Of a stretch of 11,487 bases of DNA, positions 7,097 to 11,487 are shown one piece after another. The notes beneath the pieces are model-generated. The model was not told where the DNA came from and did no database searches. It worked only from the letters and a program-made list of their open reading frames with translations. The stretch is from positions 1-11,487 of the forward strand of contig DBOL01000073.1 in the NCBI GenBank assembly GCA_002299555.1, read 5' to 3'. This stretch comes from Candidatus Aminicenantes bacterium UBA647 (lineage in GTDB: Bacteria; Acidobacteriota; Aminicenantia; UBA2199). The stretch's first letter is position 1. The number at the start of each line of letters is the position of its first letter. The position numbers and the translations under genes were made by a program.

Positions 7097-8607
7097 TAGA
7101 ATCTCCTCATTGTCTTCATTCGGCCATATTTTTTCCAGTTGGAATTCTGAGAATCATTATCATTGGACTTTGTTGATCCATTCCCATTCATTTCCATACT
7201 CCTCAGCCCTGCGGCAAGTAGAGCAACAAACTCATAATCTTCAGGATTCTCGGTCTTCACACTTTCTACCCGTTCAATAAGGCTGGTAGTATAATTTCCG
7301 GATAAAAATTCTTCATTTTCAAATATTTGTAAAAAATATGGTATGGAAGTTTTAATTCCGGCTATCCTGTATTCATATAAAGCCCTCTTCATCCGGTTTA
7401 TAGCCTCCTGCCTGTTTCTTCCCCATGTTACAAGTTTTGAGATCAGTGGATCATAAAAGATCGGAACTTCAAACCCTTCATAAACTCCGGAATCATCTCT
7501 GACACCTATGCCTCCTGCAGGAGAAACATATTCAATGATCTTCCCCGGCGACGGAGCAAAGTTGTTAAATGGGTCCTCAGCATAAATTCTGCATTCAATT
7601 GATGATCCCCTTGGATCAATATCACCCTGTGTAAAGCTCAGATCTTCTCCTGAGGCGATCTTTATCTGCTCCTTGACCAGATCAATCCCTGTTACCATTT
7701 CAGTGATAGGATGTTCAACCTGAAGCCTTGTGTTCATTTCAAGAAAGTAAAAATTCTGGTTCTTATCAACAATAAATTCAACAGTTCCGGCATTTCTGTA
7801 ATTAACTGCTTTTGCAGCCTTAACAGCAATATCACCCATTTCTTTCCTTATTTTGTCTGTAATGAATGGAGACGGTGTCTCTTCGATGATCTTCTGATAC
7901 CTTCTTTGAACTGAACATTCTCTTTCTCCCAGATATATTGTATTGCCGGAATTATCAGCAAGTATCTGTATCTCAATATGGTGAGGTTCTTCAATATATT
8001 TTTCAATATAAACAGCCGGATCGCCAAAACTGGAGGTCGCTTCAGAAGTTGCTCTTTCAAAAGCTTGTTGAAGTTCGCCGATCTCTTCGACTTTCCTCAT
8101 CCCCTTTCCACCGCCCCCAGCTGAAGCTTTAAGAAGTATAGGGAAACCAATCTCAGAAGCCACTTCATGCAAATCTTCTATCTTTTTTATTGCTTCTATA
8201 GTTCCAGGCACTATCGGTACACCGGCAGCCTTCATGATCTCTCTCGATCTTGTCTTCGATCCCATTTTGATTATCGCATCAGGTTCAGGGCCTATAAAAA
8301 TAATGCCTGCTTCTTCGACCTTCTTTGCAAATTCAGCATTTTCAGCAAGGAATCCGTAACCTGGATGAATTGCGTCCACTCCAGCTTTTATTGCTGTATC
8401 GATAATTCTTTCACCGACGAGATAACTTTGGGATGAAGGAGATTTCCCTATGTAGTAAGCTTCATCAGCAAGTCTTACATGAAGAGAAAGTTTATCCGCA
8501 TCTGAATATACAACAACAGGAGATAATTCCATTTCTCTTATTGCCCTGATTATTCTTACTGCTATTTCGCCTCTGTTAGCAATTAAAATTTTCTTAATTT
8601 TTTTCAT
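7096..8607 (-). CDS. accC: Biotin carboxylase subunit of acyl-CoA carboxylase
   Basis: A 503-residue ATP-grasp enzyme that carboxylates biotin on the carrier protein using ATP and bicarbonate. Visible landmarks are I-L-I-A-N-R-G-E-I-A (7-16), H-P-G-Y-G-F-L-A-E-N (81-90), the ATP-binding glycine loop A-S-A-G-G-G-G-K-G-M (161-170), E-R-E-C-S-V-Q-R-R-Y-Q-K (228-239), and F-L-E-M-N-T-R-L-Q-V-E-H-P (288-300). K239, R294, E298 and R340 align by eye with active-site residues of E. coli AccC. After the core (~450 residues) there is a polar tail rich in N, S and D (473-490) ending in W-K-K-Y-G-R. The start ATG has GGAG five bases before it. It lies 30 bases after the carboxyltransferase stop and overlaps the carrier gene by one base. 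The subunit could equally be called PccA-N, because the neighbours point to propionyl-CoA rather than a dedicated acetyl-CoA enzyme. Confidence 0.95.
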   Translation of the reverse strand: MKKIKKILIANRGEIAVRIIRAIREMELSPVVVYSDADKLSLHVRLADEAYYIGKSPSSQSYLVGERIIDTAIKAGVDAIHPGYGFLAENAEFAKKVEEAGIIFIGPEPDAIIKMGSKTRSREIMKAAGVPIVPGTIEAIKKIEDLHEVASEIGFPILLKASAGGGGKGMRKVEEIGELQQAFERATSEATSSFGDPAVYIEKYIEEPHHIEIQILADNSGNTIYLGERECSVQRRYQKIIEETPSPFITDKIRKEMGDIAVKAAKAVNYRNAGTVEFIVDKNQNFYFLEMNTRLQVEHPITEMVTGIDLVKEQIKIASGEDLSFTQGDIDPRGSSIECRIYAEDPFNNFAPSPGKIIEYVSPAGGIGVRDDSGVYEGFEVPIFYDPLISKLVTWGRNRQEAINRMKRALYEYRIAGIKTSIPYFLQIFENEEFLSGNYTTSLIERVESVKTENPEDYEFVALLAAGLRSMEMNGNGSTKSNDNDSQNSNWKKYGRMKTMRRF

Positions 8608-8637
8608 AATTTCTCCGTGATATTGAAATTAGCTACA

Positions 8638-10188
8638 TCACAGCGGGATATTCCCGTGTTTTTTAGGTGGATTTTCATCCCTTTTGTCTTTAATTAGTTC
8701 AAGTCCTGATATAAGCCTTGGACGAAGTGTCTCAGGGAGGATCACATCATCAATATATCCTTTACTGGCAGCAATATATGGATTTGCAAACATCTCTCTG
8801 TATTCTGCTTCTTTTTCTGAAATGACCTTTTGCTTATCTTCTGCTTCCTGGATCTCTTTCTTGTGGATGATTTCAACCGCGCCTTTAGGACCCATAACAG
8901 CTATTTCCGCTCCTGGAAAAGCCAGATTTATATCTGTCCTTATATGCTTTGATCCCATAACACAATATGCACCGCCATAAGCTTTTCTCGTTATTACTGT
9001 GATCTTTGGAACTGTAGCTTCAGCAAAGGCATAAAGGAGTTTTGCACCATGACGAATTATCCCCCCTAATTCCTGATTTGTCCCGGGCAGGAATCCCGGA
9101 ACATCTTCAAATACTACTATAGGAATATTGAAAGCATCACAAAACCTGACAAACCTTGCGCCCTTAACTGATGCATCGATATCAAGTGCACCGGCAAGAT
9201 GATTAGGCTGATTAGCAACGATCCCTACTGACCTTCCCCCAAGCCTTGCAAACCCCACCACTATGTTTTTCGCAAAATGTTCAGCTATTTCAAAGAATAT
9301 TCCATCATCAACAGCAGCTTTAAATACATCCCGTATATCATATGCGATATTAGGATTATCAGGCACCAATGTGTTTAATTTCTTCTCAATCCTGTCAACA
9401 GGATCCTTCGTTGGTATGAAAGGGGGATCATCTATGTTGTTGTCAGGTATGTATTTATGCAGTTCTTTAATTATTTCCAGATTATCTTCATCATCTTCAG
9501 CAGCAAAATGTGCCACACCTGAAACCGAATTATGAGTGTCAGCTCCTCCTAATTCCTCCTTGGTAACATCTTCATTTGTCACTGTTTTAATTACATCAGG
9601 TCCGGTAATGAACATATATGAACTTTTTTTTGTCATTATTATAAAATCTGTTATAGCCGGTGAATAGACAGCTCCACCTGCAGAGGGTCCCATTATGGAA
9701 GATATCTGGGGAATAACACCTGAAGACAATACATTCCTGAGGAATATATCTGCGTAACCTGCGAGACTTTCAACTCCCTCCTGAATTCTCGCACCTCCCG
9801 AATCATTAAGCCCGATAACAGGCTTCCCGCTTTTAAGGGCCATATCCATTATTTTTACTATCTTCTTTGCATTAGCTCCGGAAAGTGATCCTCCGTAAAC
9901 AGTAAAATCCTGTGCAAAAACATAAACTTTCCTTCCATTCAATTCTCCATAACCTGTCACAAAGCCATCACCATAAATTTTATTCTTATCCATTCCGAAT
10001 TTCATGTTCTCTGAAAGAACAAGTTTATCTATTTCATAGAATGATCCATGATCAAGGAGATATTCCACCCTCTCCCTTGCTGTCATTTTTCCACTAGCGT
10101 GCTGCTTCTTTATTCTATCTTCACCACCACCCTGTTCTGCAGAGTTAAATTTTTCCTTCAGAGCATGGATCTTCTCTTCTAATGACAT
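8638..10188 (-). CDS. pccB: Acyl-CoA carboxylase carboxyltransferase subunit, probably propionyl-CoA carboxylase beta chain
   Basis: A 516-residue carboxyltransferase of the PccB/MmdA family, the usual length. It moves the carboxyl group from carboxybiotin to an acyl-CoA, most likely propionyl-CoA to (S)-methylmalonyl-CoA. It has two crotonase-like halves. The first shows K-M-T-A-R-E-R (34-40), D-S-G-G-A-R-I-Q-E-G (129-138) and G-P-S-A-G-G-A-V-Y-S-P (167-177). The second shows E-D-V-P-G-F-L-P-G (361-369) and A-Y-G-G-A-Y-C-V-M-G-S-K (403-414). The chain ends with the family signature P-P-K-K-H-G-N-I-P-L. D419, ahead of N-L-A-F-P, may match the Asp that favours propionyl-CoA in Streptomyces PccB; this is an alignment by eye. 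AAGGAG lies a few bases before the ATG at 10188. It is the first gene of the carboxylase set. A role in a methylmalonyl-CoA decarboxylase (MmdA) is possible, but no membrane subunit is here and a biotin carboxylase is. Confidence 0.94.
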   Translation of the reverse strand: MSLEEKIHALKEKFNSAEQGGGEDRIKKQHASGKMTARERVEYLLDHGSFYEIDKLVLSENMKFGMDKNKIYGDGFVTGYGELNGRKVYVFAQDFTVYGGSLSGANAKKIVKIMDMALKSGKPVIGLNDSGGARIQEGVESLAGYADIFLRNVLSSGVIPQISSIMGPSAGGAVYSPAITDFIIMTKKSSYMFITGPDVIKTVTNEDVTKEELGGADTHNSVSGVAHFAAEDDEDNLEIIKELHKYIPDNNIDDPPFIPTKDPVDRIEKKLNTLVPDNPNIAYDIRDVFKAAVDDGIFFEIAEHFAKNIVVGFARLGGRSVGIVANQPNHLAGALDIDASVKGARFVRFCDAFNIPIVVFEDVPGFLPGTNQELGGIIRHGAKLLYAFAEATVPKITVITRKAYGGAYCVMGSKHIRTDINLAFPGAEIAVMGPKGAVEIIHKKEIQEAEDKQKVISEKEAEYREMFANPYIAASKGYIDDVILPETLRPRLISGLELIKDKRDENPPKKHGNIPL

Positions 10189-10206
10189 TTCTTTCTCCTT
10201 CGAAAT

Positions 10207-10235
10207 AAAATAGACAATTAGAGAATTATTGTCAA
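10207..10235 (-). promoter_or_regulatory. Candidate sigma70-type promoter of the carboxylase genes
   Basis: The minus strand has a perfect -35 hexamer TTGACA (10235-10230), a 17-base spacer, and TATTTT (10212-10207), which matches four of six -10 bases. Transcription would start near 10200, leaving about 12 bases that contain the AAGGAG ribosome binding site before the ATG at 10188. This lies in the only sizeable gap (77 bases) on the right side of the window. Confidence 0.45.
10213..10233. repeat. 21-base inverted repeat within the carboxylase promoter, possible operator
   Basis: The arms GACAAT and ATTGTC are perfect complements separated by 9 bases. One arm overlaps the -35 hexamer and the other touches the -10 hexamer. 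A dimeric repressor bound here would block RNA polymerase. No regulator gene is in the window, so the regulator is unknown. Confidence 0.35.
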
Positions 10236-10265
10236 ATTCATTAAAAATTAAACAATTGAAATATA

Positions 10266-11487
10266 CTAACTACGGTTGATCAGAGAACCTATCTTAACTG
10301 GTTTTATGGGAGGCCTGTTTGAGAAAAGTGTAAAATTCTTTCCTTCAACTCCTGAAACTATTCCAAGAAGATCATATATGATCGGTCCGCATGTTCGTCC
10401 CTGGCAATTACCCATTCCGGCTCTTACTGATGTTTTCAGTGCTCCCGGAGATATGAAACCTGATGAGACCGCTTCTCTGATATCTCCCATATTTACATCT
10501 TCACATCTGCAGATTATTGTTTCATCCGGAATTTCTGATATCTCCTCTTCTCTGATCCCATAAAGAGTATTAAAATACTTTGAGAAATTTAAATGGTTCT
10601 TTCTCTCTTTAATTAATTTTTTCTTTTTATCTTGAATAGAACTATCATTGCTGAATCTTTCGAGAATGGAGATGGAGGCTATTTCACCTTCATTTACAGA
10701 CTTCAAAGCACCTCCTACCCCGGTCACCTCTCCGGCGCAAAACACTCCCGGTATAGATGTTTCCATATTTTCATTTACATCTACTACCCATCCTCCATAC
10801 TCTTTTTTAAAACTAATATCACATCCTGCAAGATTAGGTAATTCAACATTTGGAACAAATCCGTTACTATAAGCAAAACCGTTAACCTTAATTATTTTTT
10901 CCTTTCCCGCAATGAGCCTGCCATCACGGTCAGTTTTTCCAGTAACGATCTCATCCAGTGATCCGTTTCCTCTTGCCTCTATAATTTTTGTATTGAACCT
11001 GACCGGCACTCCGGAGGATACTATCTTCCCTATATACCTCGTCCCTTCCATTATCTTTGAAAAATTGTGCAAAAGTACCGGAAGCATTTTCATTTTGTCC
11101 ATTACGCCCGTTGATTCAAGAACAGCTCTTACTTTTGCACCATTCTTTAAAAATTCATATGCTGCAGAGAAAAGGAAAAGGCCTGAACCTCCCACTACTA
11201 CATCTCTGGAGGGGAGTACTCCGGAACTTTTCATGAGCACCTGAGACATTCCGGCAGAAAAAACACCGGGCAGGGTCCACCCCTTGAAGGGAAGATATCT
11301 CTCTCTTGCTCCAGTCGAAAACAATATTACTTCATAGTACACTGATGCAACCCTTTTCTTTTCTATCTCAACAAGTATCTCATTATTATCATAGATCCCG
11401 ATAACAGATGTATTGTTCAGGATCTCAATATCTCCACGTTTCAGATTTTCAACAAATGCATTTCCGATCCTTTTTACATAGTCCGGT
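10266..11487 (-). CDS. FAD/NAD(P)-dependent oxidoreductase with C-terminal BFD-like [2Fe-2S] domain (partial, 5' end outside window)
   Basis: The frame is open from the right edge. 406 C-terminal residues are visible, and a GTG at 11342 is internal, since good coding sequence precedes it. Landmarks: F-S-T-G-A-R-E-R (about 56-63), F-K-G-W-T-L-P-G-V (67-75), a nucleotide-binding loop V-V-V-G-G-S-G-L-F (96-104), and the second FAD contact F-C-A-G-E-V-T-G-V-G-G (249-259). The BFD-like domain has C326-x-C328 and C361-x4-C366, four ligands for a [2Fe-2S] cluster. The chain ends in R-P-P-I-K-P-V. This order matches HcnB, opine oxidase A and related subunits, which oxidise an amine or amino-acid-like substrate together with a second flavoprotein. 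The substrate is not readable, and the partner gene would lie beyond the right edge. The 77-base gap after it, with a promoter candidate, suggests it is a separate unit from the carboxylase. Confidence 0.87.
   Translation of the reverse strand, partial: PDYVKRIGNAFVENLKRGDIEILNNTSVIGIYDNNEILVEIEKKRVASVYYEVILFSTGARERYLPFKGWTLPGVFSAGMSQVLMKSSGVLPSRDVVVGGSGLFLFSAAYEFLKNGAKVRAVLESTGVMDKMKMLPVLLHNFSKIMEGTRYIGKIVSSGVPVRFNTKIIEARGNGSLDEIVTGKTDRDGRLIAGKEKIIKVNGFAYSNGFVPNVELPNLAGCDISFKKEYGGWVVDVNENMETSIPGVFCAGEVTGVGGALKSVNEGEIASISILERFSNDSSIQDKKKKLIKERKNHLNFSKYFNTLYGIREEEISEIPDETIICRCEDVNMGDIREAVSSGFISPGALKTSVRAGMGNCQGRTCGPIIYDLLGIVSGVEGKNFTLFSNRPPIKPVKIGSLINRS

Noticed and set aside
10236..10265. Possible terminator after the flavoprotein gene.
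   Set aside because: Only AT-rich sequence and a CAATTG palindrome are present. No GC-rich hairpin with a T tract is visible.
11340..11342. GTG as the true start of the flavoprotein.
   Set aside because: In-frame coding sequence continues for 48 more codons to the window edge, and a start here would remove the N-terminal FAD-binding part the family needs.

Overview
The window is about 11.5 kb of AT-rich DNA (one 60-base line I counted was 35% G+C; the rest looks similar). Every gene I can support lies on the minus strand, so the window is read from its right end to its left. Stop codons TAA, TAG and TGA are all used. Genes are tightly packed, with short overlaps and Shine-Dalgarno sites of the GGAG type. 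This fits a low-GC bacterium, probably an uncultured anaerobe with propionyl-CoA or amino-acid metabolism. I cannot name a phylum from the sequence alone.

Right end (10266-11487): the C-terminal 406 residues of a flavin oxidoreductase of the HcnB / opine-oxidase-A type, with a terminal BFD-like [2Fe-2S] domain. Its 5' part is outside the window. A 77-base gap follows (10189-10265). It holds a promoter candidate with a perfect -35 hexamer and a 21-base inverted repeat across the spacer.

Centre (6608-10188): a three-gene biotin-dependent acyl-CoA carboxylase, in transcription order carboxyltransferase (PccB-like), biotin carboxylase, and a separate biotin carrier protein. The most likely reaction is propionyl-CoA to methylmalonyl-CoA. 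No membrane decarboxylase subunit is seen.

Left half (1-6549): a glycan-assembly cluster. Transcription passes through two tandem GT4 glycosyltransferases that are gapless duplicates of each other, a third unrelated GT4, a 99-residue protein with two [4Fe-4S] motifs, a DPM1-like GT2 that probably makes a polyprenyl-phosphate sugar, and a large GT-C-like membrane protein with a TPR-like C-terminal domain. The last gene starts at 2150 inside the stop codon of the GT2 gene and stays open to the left edge (716 codons). The GT2 and GT-C products probably form a donor/acceptor pair: one charges a lipid carrier with sugar on the cytoplasmic side, the other uses it on the outer side.

No rRNA, tRNA, CRISPR array, insertion sequence or convincing terminator is visible. 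The oddest item is the small iron-sulfur protein embedded, with zero spacing, among glycosyltransferases.
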